DNA from: HGM04593 sp045634305
GTDB taxonomy: Bacteria > Bacteroidota > Bacteroidia > Bacteroidales > Bacteroidaceae
Length of the DNA stretch: 64,000 nucleotides
Direction of reading: 5' to 3'
NCBI GenBank assembly: GCA_045634305.1
Contig: JAZQZZ010000048.1
Location: 1 to 64,000, forward strand
In this document: positions 18,268 to 27,937 of the stretch, one piece after another
Layout: every line of letters begins with the position of its first letter
How positions within the stretch are numbered: position 1 is the stretch's first letter
The notes under the pieces: model-generated
Databases searched by the model: none
What the model was told of the DNA's origin: nothing
The model's input: only the letters and a program-made list of their open reading frames with translations
Position numbers and translations under genes: made by a program

Positions 18268-19095
18268 ATGAGCTTGATAGATTGTGCCATTGTCTGGGAC
18301 CCTTCCGTAAGCCTGTTTTCTGTCTTTGGATTCGGAATCAGGTATTACTCGCTCTGTTGGGTTATTGGTCTGCTTGGAGCATATCTTATAGTCCAGAAAC
18401 TCTACAAAAAGGGTGGTATAAGTGATGAACTTTTTGACCCTCTATTCCTGTATTGTTTCATGGGTATTCTAATTGGTGCGCGTTTGGGCCACTGCCTGTT
18501 CTATCAGCCCGATTACTACCTTGCTCACCCCATTGAGATGCTGCTACCAATAAAGAACACTCCCGAAGGTTGGGTCTTTAGCGGTTACGAGGGGTTGGCC
18601 AGTCATGGAGGAGTGATAGGTGTCATAATAGCTTTGATTCTCTATACAAAAAAGACAAAGCTCACAATGGTGTGGACACTCGATAACATAGCCATTGCTG
18701 CACCTTTCTTTTCGGCAATGGTGCGCATCGGTAACTTTATGAACAGCGAGATCATAGGTACCGAGACAGACCTTCCATGGGGAGTCATCTTTGTGCAGGC
18801 GGGTGAGACTGTTCCTCATCACCCGGCCCAATTATATGAGGCTATTGCTTATGCAATAATATTCTTGTTCGGCTTGTTGCTCTACAAGAAATATAAAGCA
18901 AAAATCGGTACAGGATTATTTATGGGATATTGCCTCTTTACCATCTTTACATTCCGTTTCTTTGTGGAGTTTATCAAAGAGAACCAGGTGGCTTTTGAGG
19001 ATGGAATGACCTTGATTATGGGACAGTGGTTGAGTATTCCGCTGATAATTACGGGAGCTTATTTCATGATAAAGGGTATAAAAAAATCGGCATAA
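18268..19095 (+). CDS. lgt: Phosphatidylglycerol-prolipoprotein diacylglyceryl transferase
   Basis: A 275-residue polytopic inner-membrane enzyme that attaches diacylglycerol to the lipobox cysteine of prolipoproteins, the first step of lipoprotein maturation. The essential histidine region ASHGG (H113), the signature VRIGNFMNSEIIG (R153, N159, E161) and HPAQLYE are present, with about seven hydrophobic helices. It would process the many lipoproteins of the SusCD locus downstream. It lies 5 bases after ychF and its stop codon sits inside the terminator hairpin. Confidence 0.95.
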   Translation: MSLIDCAIVWDPSVSLFSVFGFGIRYYSLCWVIGLLGAYLIVQKLYKKGGISDELFDPLFLYCFMGILIGARLGHCLFYQPDYYLAHPIEMLLPIKNTPEGWVFSGYEGLASHGGVIGVIIALILYTKKTKLTMVWTLDNIAIAAPFFSAMVRIGNFMNSEIIGTETDLPWGVIFVQAGETVPHHPAQLYEAIAYAIIFLFGLLLYKKYKAKIGTGLFMGYCLFTIFTFRFFVEFIKENQVAFEDGMTLIMGQWLSIPLIITGAYFMIKGIKKSA

Positions 19096-19108
19096 GCCGA
19101 TTTTTTTA
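19081..19108. terminator. Bidirectional terminator between lgt and katA
   Basis: AAAAAATCGGC (19081-19091) pairs with GCCGATTTTTT (19096-19106) around ATAA. It overlaps the lgt stop codon and the katA stop codon and has A/T runs on both sides. Confidence 0.88.
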
Positions 19109-20611
19109 TTGTGTTACAGTTGCTGCAAGTCTTTCGGTTTCTCTCATTGCTGCAAGTCTCTCAACCTCTGTTATATCAATTCCCACAGCTTTTGCAAGGC
19201 GAGCACCATAATCCTTGTCGGCAAGATAACAATGTGCCGCGTGGCGGTATTTAATATTGTCGGTAACCGTCATCATATCCTCTGCCGTATTTGCTATAAG
19301 TATATTTCTTTTATCCTCGGTCATTAGCCTGTATAGGTTACCCGGTTGATAGAAACAGTCATCAGTGCGGTCTTCGTATGGATTGTATCGCATAGATTCA
19401 CCTGTAACAGCCGAGTGTGCATACATTGCCGGGGCTGTTTTCCACTCTCCAATACTGTTTGGTGAATAACCTTTTATGGCACCATTGTTGCCATCTACGC
19501 GCATTGCGCCGTCGCGGTGAAAACTATGTATTGGGCATTTGGCTCTGTTTACCGGTATCTGGTCGTGGTTTACACCAAGACGGTAGCGCTGTGCATCGCC
19601 GTATGAGAAAAGCCTACCCTGGAGTAGCTTATCGGGCGAAAGTCCTATCCCCGCTACTATGTGTGCAGGATTGAAAGCCGCCTGTTCAACTTCGGCAAAG
19701 TAGTTTTCGGGGTTGCGGTTCAGTTCAAGCATACCAACCTCTATGAGCGGAAAATCCTTGTGGCTCCACACTTTTGTAATGTCAAAAGGATTCTCCTTGT
19801 AGGTGGCAGCCTGCTCCTCTGTCATTACCTGAATGTATAGTTTCCAGCGCGGGAAATCTCCCTTTGCTATTGCATTGAAAAGGTCACGTCCGTGGCTTTC
19901 ACGATCGTGTGCGATGATGGCGGCTGCCTCTGCGTTGCTCATATTCTTTATACCCTGCTGTGTACGGAAATGGAATTTTACCCATACACGTTCACCATTT
20001 TTGTTTATAAGGCTGTAGGTATGCGAACCAAAGCCGTGCATGTGGCGGTATGAGGCCGGTATGCCACGGTCGGACATTACAATGGTAATCTGGTGCAGAG
20101 CTTCGGGTAACATTGTCCAGAAATCCCAGTTGCTTTGCGGTGAGCGCAAATTTGTCTGTGGGTCGCGTTTTATTGCATGGTTAAGGTCGGGGAATTGCAA
20201 CGGGTCGCGCAGAAAGAATACCGGTGTATTGTTACCAACCAAATCCCAGTTACCCTCGTCGGTGTAGAACTTGACGGCAAAACCACGTATATCACGTTCG
20301 GCATCGGCAGCTCCGCGTTCGCCTGCAACAGTTGAGAAACGCATAAAAACATCGGTCTTTTTGCCTATTTTTGAAAAGAGTGATGCACAACTGTAACGGG
20401 TAATGTCATTTGTCACTGTAAAGCAGCCGAAGGCCCCACTACCCTTTGCATGCATGCGTCGTTCAGGTATTACCTCACGGTCGAAATGTGCAAGTTTTTC
20501 AAGCAACCAGTTATCTTCGAGCAGTATAGGTCCACGCTCCCCGGCTGTGAGCGAGTTTGTGTTGTCGGGCACACGCGCACCCACCTCATTGGTCAAGAAT
20601 TTTTTATCCAT
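19106..20611 (-). CDS. katA: Monofunctional haem catalase
   Basis: A 501-residue catalase converting hydrogen peroxide to water and oxygen in the cytoplasm, typical of aerotolerance in anaerobes. The distal histidine is H54 (RRMHAKGSGAFG), the distal asparagine is in VGNNTPVFF (127-128), and the proximal haem tyrosine is Y337 (RLFSYGDAQRYRLG). The start is the ATG at 20609-20611 (MDKKFLTNEVG), matching the family N-terminus; a longer frame up to 20671 is untranslated terminator sequence. Oddly, the ATG follows directly on the U-run of the mutS terminator hairpin, leaving no room for a conventional leader. Confidence 0.95.
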   Translation of the reverse strand: MDKKFLTNEVGARVPDNTNSLTAGERGPILLEDNWLLEKLAHFDREVIPERRMHAKGSGAFGCFTVTNDITRYSCASLFSKIGKKTDVFMRFSTVAGERGAADAERDIRGFAVKFYTDEGNWDLVGNNTPVFFLRDPLQFPDLNHAIKRDPQTNLRSPQSNWDFWTMLPEALHQITIVMSDRGIPASYRHMHGFGSHTYSLINKNGERVWVKFHFRTQQGIKNMSNAEAAAIIAHDRESHGRDLFNAIAKGDFPRWKLYIQVMTEEQAATYKENPFDITKVWSHKDFPLIEVGMLELNRNPENYFAEVEQAAFNPAHIVAGIGLSPDKLLQGRLFSYGDAQRYRLGVNHDQIPVNRAKCPIHSFHRDGAMRVDGNNGAIKGYSPNSIGEWKTAPAMYAHSAVTGESMRYNPYEDRTDDCFYQPGNLYRLMTEDKRNILIANTAEDMMTVTDNIKYRHAAHCYLADKDYGARLAKAVGIDITEVERLAAMRETERLAATVTQ

Positions 20612-20653
20612 AAAAAAGGCTGTTAGTAATTCGTATAGAACTATAACAGCCTT
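20612..20653 (-). terminator. Terminator hairpin after mutS, abutting the katA start codon
   Basis: On the minus strand AAGGCTGTTA (20653-20644) pairs with TAACAGCCTT (20625-20616) around an 18-base loop, followed by a U-run that runs into the katA ATG. It can end the mutS transcript. If katA is transcribed from within mutS or by read-through, the hairpin would sit on the katA ribosome-binding region. Confidence 0.78.
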
Positions 20654-20674
20654 TAATATAAGTTTGTTCAAGTA

Positions 20675-23302
20675 TTATTTACCCTTTACAATACGCTTAA
20701 TGTCATTCAATTTGTTCAGCGCTTCAAGCGGTGTAAGGTTGTTTACGTCAATGCCAAGAATCTCGTCGCGTACCTGTGAAAGTACGGGGTCATCGAGCTG
20801 GAAGAAATTCAGTTGCATACCCTCGCGACTGTCCGCTATTTCGGCTGTGGGAGCGCCTTTCAGTTCTCCCCTGTTGTTTCCTGCTTCAAGCTTCTTGAGT
20901 ATCTGCTCCGAGCGTTTTACGATGCTTTTTGGCATACCTGCCAGTTGGGCAACGTGGATACCGAACGAGTGCTCGCTGCCACCGGGCATCAGCTTGCGCA
21001 TAAATATCACCTTGCCGTCTATTTCACGCACTGAAACATTAAAGTTTTTTATACGCGGGAAACTCTTCTCCATCTCATTGAGCTCGTGATAATGGGTTGC
21101 AAACAGTGTGCGCGCCCTACCCTTTGCAAATTCGTGTATGTACTCGACGATAGCCCATGCTATTGACATACCGTCGTAGGTGGATGTTCCGCGTCCAAGC
21201 TCGTCAAAAAGTACAAGGCTGTGCCCCGACAGGTTATTCAGGATGTTTGCAGCCTCGGTCATCTCCACCATGAATGTAGATTCACCGGCTGAAATATTGT
21301 CGCTTGCTCCCACACGGGTGAAAATCTTGTCCACAAGGCCGATTATAGCGCTCTCTGCGGGCACAAAGCAACCAATCTGTGCAAGTAGTGTGATGAGCGC
21401 TGTCTGTCGGAGCAGAGCCGATTTACCGGCCATGTTGGGACCGGTTACAATTATAATCTGTTGCTTGTCATTGTCGAGGTACAGGTCATTTGGAATATAA
21501 TCCTCGCCTATCGCCATCTGTCTTTCAATCACTGGGTGACGTCCCTGTTTGATGTCGAGAACATCCTCTTCACTTATTACAGGGCGTATGTATTTGTATG
21601 CACGTGAAACGTTTGCAAACGACAACAGCACATCGAGCCTTGCAAGGTGTGTGGCGTCTATCTGTATTGCGGGGATGTACGATGCCAGGTCGGCAACGAG
21701 GTTGTTGTATATCTGTGTCTCCAGTGCAAGAATCTTCTCCTCGGCACCCAGAATTTTCTCCTCGTATTCCTTGAGTTCCTGAGTGATGTAACGCTCGGCA
21801 TTTACAAGTGTCTGTTTGCGTATCCACTCTTCGGGTACGTTGTCCTTGTAGGTGTTGCGAACCTCAATGTAGTAGCCGAACACGTTGTTGAACGAAATCT
21901 TCAGGCTTGGAATGCCTGTGCGCTCGCTCTCGCGCTGCTGTAACTGTAAAAGATAATCTTTGCCATTATAGGCTATCTGGCGCAGTTCGTCGAGTTGTGC
22001 ATTTACACCGTCTGCCACTACTCCGCCCTTGTTCAGCAGCAAAGGTGGCTCGGGGACAATTTCGGTCGCAATGCGGTCGCGTATTTCGGAACAACAATCA
22101 AGTTGTGCGCCAATGCGTTTGAGCACCTCGTTGTCGGCAGTCTCACAAGCCTTTTTAATAGGTTCAATGGCTTGCAATGCCATTTTTAGCTGTACAAGTT
22201 CGCGTGGTGATACACGGCCGGCAGCAACTTTGGCTATAATACGCTCAAGGTCACCTATCATATGTAGCTGCTCTTCAATGAGTTCGCGGAAGTATGGCTC
22301 ACGGAAATAATATTCCACTATGTCAAGACGCTCCTCTATGGGTTTCTTATCCTTAAGCGGGAATACCATCCAGCGCTTCAAAAGACGGGCACCCATAGCT
22401 GTCAATGTCTTGTCTATGACTGAAAGTAGTGATGAGCCGCCGTCGTGCATGCTTCCAAGTAGTTCAAGGCTGCGTATGGTGAATTTGTCAAGACGCACGT
22501 AACGTTCCTCTTCAATGCGGGAGATATTACGGATATGTGATATCTGTGTGTGCAGTGTCACCTCAAGATAGTGAAGTATTGCACCGGCTGCCACCACTCC
22601 ACTGCGCAGGTGCGAGATGCCGAACCCCTTGAGGTTCTTTGTCTCGAAGTGCTTTGTCAGTTTTTCGTGTGCAAATTCGTCGGTGAAAGCCCAATCATCG
22701 AGTTCGAACGTGAGGAATTTTGTGCCGAAATTCTCAATGAAACGTCCTTTCAGCCCACGCTCCACAAGAATTTCCTTTGGGCGGAAATTAATGAGCAGTT
22801 TCTCAATGTAGTCGAATGTTCCCTCTGCAACAAGGTATTCACCTGTTGATATATCCAGGAACGAGACACCACACATGGGTTTACCGAAATGCACTGCAGC
22901 AAGGAAGTTATTCTCTTTGTAATCCAATACATTATCGTTGATTGAGACACCCGGTGTAACAAGTTCTGTTATACCTCGCTTAACCAATTTCTTGGTCATC
23001 TTTGGGTCCTCGAGCTGGTCGCAAATGGCTACGCGTTTGCCGGCACGTACCAGTTTGGGAAGGTAGGTGTCGAGTGCGTGGAAGGGGAATCCCGCCATTT
23101 CTATGGCTTTTGAAGCGTCGCTCTTGCCGTTTGAGCGCTTTGTGAGTGTTATGCCAAGAATCTCCGAGGCCACAACGGCATCGGAACAGTATGTTTCATA
23201 GAAGTCGCCACAACGGAACAGTAGCACAGCATCGGGGTGCTTTGCCTTGAGTTCATAGAACTGGCGCATCATGGGGGTAAGAGCAGCTTCTTTTTCGGCC
23301 AT
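20675..23302 (-). CDS. mutS: DNA mismatch repair protein MutS
   Basis: An 875-residue mismatch sensor. N-terminal mismatch-binding domain with LFRCGDFYETY (the Phe-x-Glu wedge), connector, lever/clamp and C-terminal ABC ATPase: Walker A GPNMAGKSA near residue 620, Walker B LFDELGRGTSTYDG, and THYHEL. The start used is the ATG at 23300-23302 (MAEKEAALTPMM); a TTG 27 bases upstream would extend it without family support. It is divergent from leuS across a 205-base gap and is followed on the same strand by a terminator and katA. Confidence 0.96.
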   Translation of the reverse strand: MAEKEAALTPMMRQFYELKAKHPDAVLLFRCGDFYETYCSDAVVASEILGITLTKRSNGKSDASKAIEMAGFPFHALDTYLPKLVRAGKRVAICDQLEDPKMTKKLVKRGITELVTPGVSINDNVLDYKENNFLAAVHFGKPMCGVSFLDISTGEYLVAEGTFDYIEKLLINFRPKEILVERGLKGRFIENFGTKFLTFELDDWAFTDEFAHEKLTKHFETKNLKGFGISHLRSGVVAAGAILHYLEVTLHTQISHIRNISRIEEERYVRLDKFTIRSLELLGSMHDGGSSLLSVIDKTLTAMGARLLKRWMVFPLKDKKPIEERLDIVEYYFREPYFRELIEEQLHMIGDLERIIAKVAAGRVSPRELVQLKMALQAIEPIKKACETADNEVLKRIGAQLDCCSEIRDRIATEIVPEPPLLLNKGGVVADGVNAQLDELRQIAYNGKDYLLQLQQRESERTGIPSLKISFNNVFGYYIEVRNTYKDNVPEEWIRKQTLVNAERYITQELKEYEEKILGAEEKILALETQIYNNLVADLASYIPAIQIDATHLARLDVLLSFANVSRAYKYIRPVISEEDVLDIKQGRHPVIERQMAIGEDYIPNDLYLDNDKQQIIIVTGPNMAGKSALLRQTALITLLAQIGCFVPAESAIIGLVDKIFTRVGASDNISAGESTFMVEMTEAANILNNLSGHSLVLFDELGRGTSTYDGMSIAWAIVEYIHEFAKGRARTLFATHYHELNEMEKSFPRIKNFNVSVREIDGKVIFMRKLMPGGSEHSFGIHVAQLAGMPKSIVKRSEQILKKLEAGNNRGELKGAPTAEIADSREGMQLNFFQLDDPVLSQVRDEILGIDVNNLTPLEALNKLNDIKRIVKGK

Positions 23303-23438
23303 AAATATCGTTATGTGTTTATTGTGCAATAATTACGCGAAGATACGAAAAAATATCCAACAAACCGGGTGTAAAAACAAAAAAGCGGTTTTGAAAACAA
23401 AAACATCGTCTAAATAGCGGAATAACTCTTTTTTTATA

Positions 23439-23446
23439 TATTTTTG
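23439..23446 (+). promoter_or_regulatory. Possible -7 element of leuS
   Basis: TATTTTTG fits TAnnTTTG 62 bases before the leuS ATG. No TTTG is present at the right distance. The mutS-leuS gap holds nothing else I recognise. Confidence 0.35.
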
Positions 23447-23507
23447 TAGGTTATTACATCCACAAAGTGGATAGTAATGTTTTGAAAAGATTAAAAACTT
23501 AAAGACA

Positions 23508-26339
23508 ATGGCATATAATTTTAACGAAATTGAGCAGAAGTGGCAGCAGCGCTGGAGAGAGAACAAGACTTATAAAGTGGTTGAAGAGAACGGGAAAGAG
23601 AAGTTCTACATTCTGAATATGTTCCCTTATCCGTCGGGAGCAGGTCTTCACGTCGGTCACCCGCTCGGCTACATAGCATCGGATATTTTCGCGCGCTACA
23701 AGCGTCTCAACGGATATAATGTACTTAACCCAATGGGTTACGATGCGTACGGACTCCCAGCTGAGCAATATGCGATACAGACAGGACAGCACCCGGCTGT
23801 TACAACAGAGCAGAACATTGCACGCTACCGTGAGCAGCTCGACAAGATTGGTTTCTGCTTCGACTGGGACCGTGAGATCAGAACCTGTGATGCCGGTTAT
23901 TACCATTGGACGCAGTGGACATTCATAAAGATGTTCAACAGCTACTACGATAACGATTCAAAATGCGCAAAGCCGATTGCAGAGCTCATTGAAAAATTGG
24001 GCAAAGAGGGTAGTGCGGGCTTCAATGCTGCTTGTACCGAGGAAATTGAGGTTACCGCCCAGGAGTGGAATGCCATGAGCGAGGTTGAGCAGCAGGAACT
24101 GTTGATGAACTGGCGCATTGCGTTCCTCAACGAGACAATGGTTAACTGGTGTCCGGCTCTTGGTACGGTGCTTGCCAACGATGAGGTTGTTGACGGTGTT
24201 TCGGAGCGCGGCGGTCACCCTGTGGTGCAGAAGAAGATGAAGCAGTGGTGTCTGCGCGTGTCGGCCTATTCACAGCGCTTGCTCGATGGTCTTGAGAAAG
24301 TGGAGTGGAGCGACTCCTTGAAAGAGACACAGCGCAACTGGATTGGTCGCAGTGAGGGAACTGAAATGCAGTTCCGTGTAAAGGATAGCGATTTTGAGTT
24401 TACAATCTTCACCACACGTGCCGATACTATATTCGGTGTCACATTCATGGTGCTTGCTCCCGAGAGCGAACTTGTGGCACAACTAACCACAGCAGAGCAG
24501 AAAGAGGCTGTTGAGGCTTATCTTGACCGCACAAAGAAGCGCACCGAGCGCGAGCGTATGATTGACCGCAACGTGACAGGTGTGTTTACCGGTTCATACG
24601 CAGTAAACCCAATCACCGGTGAGGAGATTCCTGTGTGGGTGAGCGACTATGTGCTCTCTGGTTACGGAACAGGTGCCATTATGGCTGTTCCTGCACACGA
24701 TAGCCGCGACTATGCCTTTGCAAAGCACTTCGGCATTGAGATACGTCCGCTCATTGAGGGTTGCGATGTAAGCGAGGAGAGCTTTGATGCAAAGGAGGGT
24801 GTAATGACAAACTCACCTGTTGCTGCTTTCGTTGACTGCAAGCTCAATCTCAACGGCCTGACAGTAAAAGAGGCTATTGCAAAGACAAAGCAGTTTGTTA
24901 CTGAGAACAAACTTGGTCGCGTGAAGGTGAACTACCGTCTGCGCGATGCTATTTTCAGCCGCCAGCGCTACTGGGGTGAGCCTTTCCCAATCTATTACAA
25001 AAACGGTGTGCCTTATCCTGTACCCGAGGAGTGCCTGCCTATCGAACTCCCCGAGGTTGAGAAATTCCTCCCCACAGAGAGTGGAGAACCGCCACTCGGT
25101 CACGCAAAGATGTGGGCTTGGGATACTGCGACAAACAGCATAACAAGCAAGGATAATATTGACAACACAACAGTGTTCCCGCTTGAACTTAACACAATGC
25201 CGGGTTTTGCAGGTTCAAGTGCATATTATCTGCGTTATATGGACCCGAAGAACGGCAATGCGCTTGTCTCTAAGGAGGCTAACGGTTATTGGCAGAACGT
25301 AGACTTGTATGTTGGTGGTAAGGAGCACGCTACAGGCCACCTCATCTATTCACGTTTCTGGAACATGTTCCTCTTCGACTGTGGATACAGCGTAAAGGAA
25401 GAACCATTCCAGAAACTCATTAACCAGGGTATGATTCAGGGACGAAGCAACTTTGTCTACCGCATAAAGGATACAAATACATTCGTCTCTCACGGCCTGT
25501 CAAAGAATTATGATGTGACACCGCTGCACGTGGATGTGAACATTGTGGTAAATGATGTTCTTGATATAGATGCATTCCGTGCTTGGCGCCCCGAGTATGC
25601 TGATGCCGAGTTTATACTTGAGAACGACAAGTACATCTGCGGCTGGGCTGTGGAGAAAATGAGTAAGTCAATGTTCAACGTTGTGAACCCCGATGTGATT
25701 GTTGAAAAATATGGCGCAGATACATTGCGTATGTATGAGATGTTCCTTGGACCAATTGAGCAGTCAAAGCCTTGGGATACCAATGGTATCGACGGTTGTC
25801 ACCGCTTCCTGCGTAAGTTGTGGGGTGTGTTCTTTGATAAGGATGACAACAGTATTGTGACCGATGACGAGCCGACAAAGGAGGAACTCAAGTCGCTTCA
25901 CAAGCTCATAAAGAAGACAAGCGAGGATATACCTGCATTCTCTTACAACACAACCGTGAGCGCCTTCATGATTTGTCTCAATGAGCTTACAGCACTCAAA
26001 TGTAACAAGAAGGCAATCCTTGAGAAGATTGTAGTTGTGCTCTCACCGTTTGCGCCGCACATTTGTGAGGAGTTGTGGGAGAGACTTGGTTATACCACCA
26101 CAGTGTGTGATGCCCAGTGGCCATCATACAATGAGGAGTATCTCAAGGAGGATTCTGTCAAGTACACTATTTCATTTAACGGTAAGGCTCGCTTTACACT
26201 TGATTTTGCTGTCGATGCAACGAATGCCGAGATTGAGGCCACAGTTCTTGCTGATGAGAACAGTCAGAAGTATATCGATGGCAAACCAATCAAGAAAGTT
26301 ATCATTGTACCTAAGAAAATTGTAAACATTGTAATCTGA
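23508..26339 (+). CDS. leuS: Leucyl-tRNA synthetase
   Basis: A 943-residue class I synthetase charging tRNA-Leu. The ATP-binding HIGH motif is HVGH (48-51) after NMFPYPSGAGL, and KMSKS is intact at 717-721. The CP1 editing domain (about 230-420) contains the threonine-rich TTRADTIFG and the conserved aspartate region AVPAHDSRDYAFA. The gene opens a plus-strand run of four: YitT, rdgB and porZ-like follow with gaps of 42 bases or overlaps. Confidence 0.97.
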   Translation: MAYNFNEIEQKWQQRWRENKTYKVVEENGKEKFYILNMFPYPSGAGLHVGHPLGYIASDIFARYKRLNGYNVLNPMGYDAYGLPAEQYAIQTGQHPAVTTEQNIARYREQLDKIGFCFDWDREIRTCDAGYYHWTQWTFIKMFNSYYDNDSKCAKPIAELIEKLGKEGSAGFNAACTEEIEVTAQEWNAMSEVEQQELLMNWRIAFLNETMVNWCPALGTVLANDEVVDGVSERGGHPVVQKKMKQWCLRVSAYSQRLLDGLEKVEWSDSLKETQRNWIGRSEGTEMQFRVKDSDFEFTIFTTRADTIFGVTFMVLAPESELVAQLTTAEQKEAVEAYLDRTKKRTERERMIDRNVTGVFTGSYAVNPITGEEIPVWVSDYVLSGYGTGAIMAVPAHDSRDYAFAKHFGIEIRPLIEGCDVSEESFDAKEGVMTNSPVAAFVDCKLNLNGLTVKEAIAKTKQFVTENKLGRVKVNYRLRDAIFSRQRYWGEPFPIYYKNGVPYPVPEECLPIELPEVEKFLPTESGEPPLGHAKMWAWDTATNSITSKDNIDNTTVFPLELNTMPGFAGSSAYYLRYMDPKNGNALVSKEANGYWQNVDLYVGGKEHATGHLIYSRFWNMFLFDCGYSVKEEPFQKLINQGMIQGRSNFVYRIKDTNTFVSHGLSKNYDVTPLHVDVNIVVNDVLDIDAFRAWRPEYADAEFILENDKYICGWAVEKMSKSMFNVVNPDVIVEKYGADTLRMYEMFLGPIEQSKPWDTNGIDGCHRFLRKLWGVFFDKDDNSIVTDDEPTKEELKSLHKLIKKTSEDIPAFSYNTTVSAFMICLNELTALKCNKKAILEKIVVVLSPFAPHICEELWERLGYTTTVCDAQWPSYNEEYLKEDSVKYTISFNGKARFTLDFAVDATNAEIEATVLADENSQKYIDGKPIKKVIIVPKKIVNIVI

Positions 26340-26381
26340 TACTGTTGATTCAATTAAAAACACTTTAAATAACATACTATT

Positions 26382-27359
26382 ATGGGCAAACGATTCATTC
26401 CAAGACCTACAATCATGGGTGAGCTCAAGAATTACTTCATGATTACTGTCGGACTCACACTTTATGCCTTTACATGGAAGTTCTTCATGGCTCCCTACCA
26501 GTTTGTGACCGGTGGTATAACCGGTGTGAGTGGTATTGTTGAGTATACAACGGGTATTCCGATGCAGTACACGTATTTTGCAATAAATATCGTGCTCTTG
26601 ATAGTTGCCATACAGCAACTTGGATGGAAGTTCTGTATTAAGACAATATTTGCCATTGTGGTAATGACATTGATGCTTGAGTTCTTTGATTTTGTTTTCA
26701 ATACATGTCCTACAGCTTATGAGATACTTGGTCCGGATAAACAGCTTGAAGCTTGTATTGTGGGTTCAATATTCATTGGTATGGCAATTGCATTCTGCTT
26801 CTTGAGTAACGGCAGTACAGGTGGCGTGGATATCATTGCGGCTATTGTGAACAAGTATAAGGATATTAGTTTCGGCCGTGCAATGCTGTATGTGGATGCC
26901 TGCATCATTATAAGCAGTTTCTTTATAATTCCAAGCGAAAGCGTGTCTATGAGTGTCCAGAAGATTTTCTATGGTTTCATTAACCTTGTAATCGTGAACG
27001 TTTCGCTCGATTATATGGTGAACAGCAATCGCCAGGCTGTGCAGTTCTTTATTTTCTCGAGCAAGTACGACGAGATAGCCTATTATATTACCAGAGGGCT
27101 TAAACGAGGTGTTACATTGCTCGATTCCGTAGGATATTATTCGGGTAAAGAGGGTAAGGTGGTTACAACAATAGCACGTGCAACCCAGGCCAACCAATTG
27201 TTGAGCGCCATCAAACAGATTGACCCCAATGCGCTTGTGTCACAATCTAAGGTTATGGCTGTGTATGGTCTTGGATTCGATAAGATAAAGGCTAAGAAAA
27301 AGGTGATGATAGATGATGCAAACGGTGCCAATCCAACAAAAACAAAAGGTGTAGAATGA
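26382..27359 (+). CDS. YitT family membrane protein (DUF2179 C-terminal domain)
   Basis: A 325-residue protein with five to six hydrophobic helices in the first 210 residues, including the family segment YQFVTGGITGVSGIVEY and the STGGVDIIA motif. A C-terminal soluble DUF2179-like domain (about 225-310) follows. The function of the family is not established; transport or regulatory roles have been proposed. Its last four bases overlap the rdgB start (ATGA), so the two are translationally coupled. Confidence 0.88.
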   Translation: MGKRFIPRPTIMGELKNYFMITVGLTLYAFTWKFFMAPYQFVTGGITGVSGIVEYTTGIPMQYTYFAINIVLLIVAIQQLGWKFCIKTIFAIVVMTLMLEFFDFVFNTCPTAYEILGPDKQLEACIVGSIFIGMAIAFCFLSNGSTGGVDIIAAIVNKYKDISFGRAMLYVDACIIISSFFIIPSESVSMSVQKIFYGFINLVIVNVSLDYMVNSNRQAVQFFIFSSKYDEIAYYITRGLKRGVTLLDSVGYYSGKEGKVVTTIARATQANQLLSAIKQIDPNALVSQSKVMAVYGLGFDKIKAKKKVMIDDANGANPTKTKGVE

Positions 27360-27937
27360 GACTTGTATTTGCTACCAACAACAGGCATAAACTCCAAGAG
27401 GTAAGGGATATTGTCGGTGATAGAGTAGAGGTGCTCTCGCTTGCAGATATTGATTGCCATGATGATATTCCGGAGACAGCAGATACCCTGCAGGGAAATG
27501 CGCTTATAAAAGCAAGGCATATATATGAGAAGTATGGCCTTGACTGCTTTGCCGATGATACCGGTCTCGAGGTTGAGGTGCTTGATGGTGCCCCGGGTGT
27601 CTATTCGGCGCGTTATGCCGGCGAGGAGTGTAACTCTGAGGCCAATATGCGTAAGCTTTTGGAAAATTTAACAGGAAAAAACAACCGCAACGCACAATTC
27701 CGTACGGTAATCGCGTTAATAGTAAAGGGTGAGGAAATGCTCTTCAACGGAATAGTGAAAGGAACTATTGCCACGGAGAAAAAAGGTGATTCCGGGTTCG
27801 GTTATGACCCGATTTTTGTTCCCGAGGGGCATTCCGAGAGTTTTGCGCAGATGAGTAGTGAAATGAAAAATAGCATGAGCCACCGCTTCCGCGCTACAAA
27901 GCAACTTGGTGACTATTTGAAAGAGAACTATGATTAA
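27356..27937 (+). CDS. rdgB: Non-canonical purine NTP pyrophosphatase (RdgB/HAM1)
   Basis: A 193-residue house-cleaning enzyme that hydrolyses dITP, XTP and ITP to monophosphates, preventing their incorporation into DNA and RNA. Motifs: FATNNRHKL at the N-terminus (7-13 region), ADDTGLEV with the metal-binding aspartates, GFGYDPIF and the C-terminal SHRFRA. It is sandwiched between YitT (4-base overlap) and the PorZ-like gene (8-base overlap). Confidence 0.95.
   Translation: MRLVFATNNRHKLQEVRDIVGDRVEVLSLADIDCHDDIPETADTLQGNALIKARHIYEKYGLDCFADDTGLEVEVLDGAPGVYSARYAGEECNSEANMRKLLENLTGKNNRNAQFRTVIALIVKGEEMLFNGIVKGTIATEKKGDSGFGYDPIFVPEGHSESFAQMSSEMKNSMSHRFRATKQLGDYLKENYD

Noticed and set aside
20612..20671. 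Longer katA beginning at 20671
   Set aside because: The added 20 residues are translated from the mutS terminator hairpin and have no counterpart in catalases.
21601..21610. Second parS site, from the string CACGTGAAAC inside mutS
   Set aside because: Only one half matches; the left half (GTATG) does not follow the TGTTT pattern.
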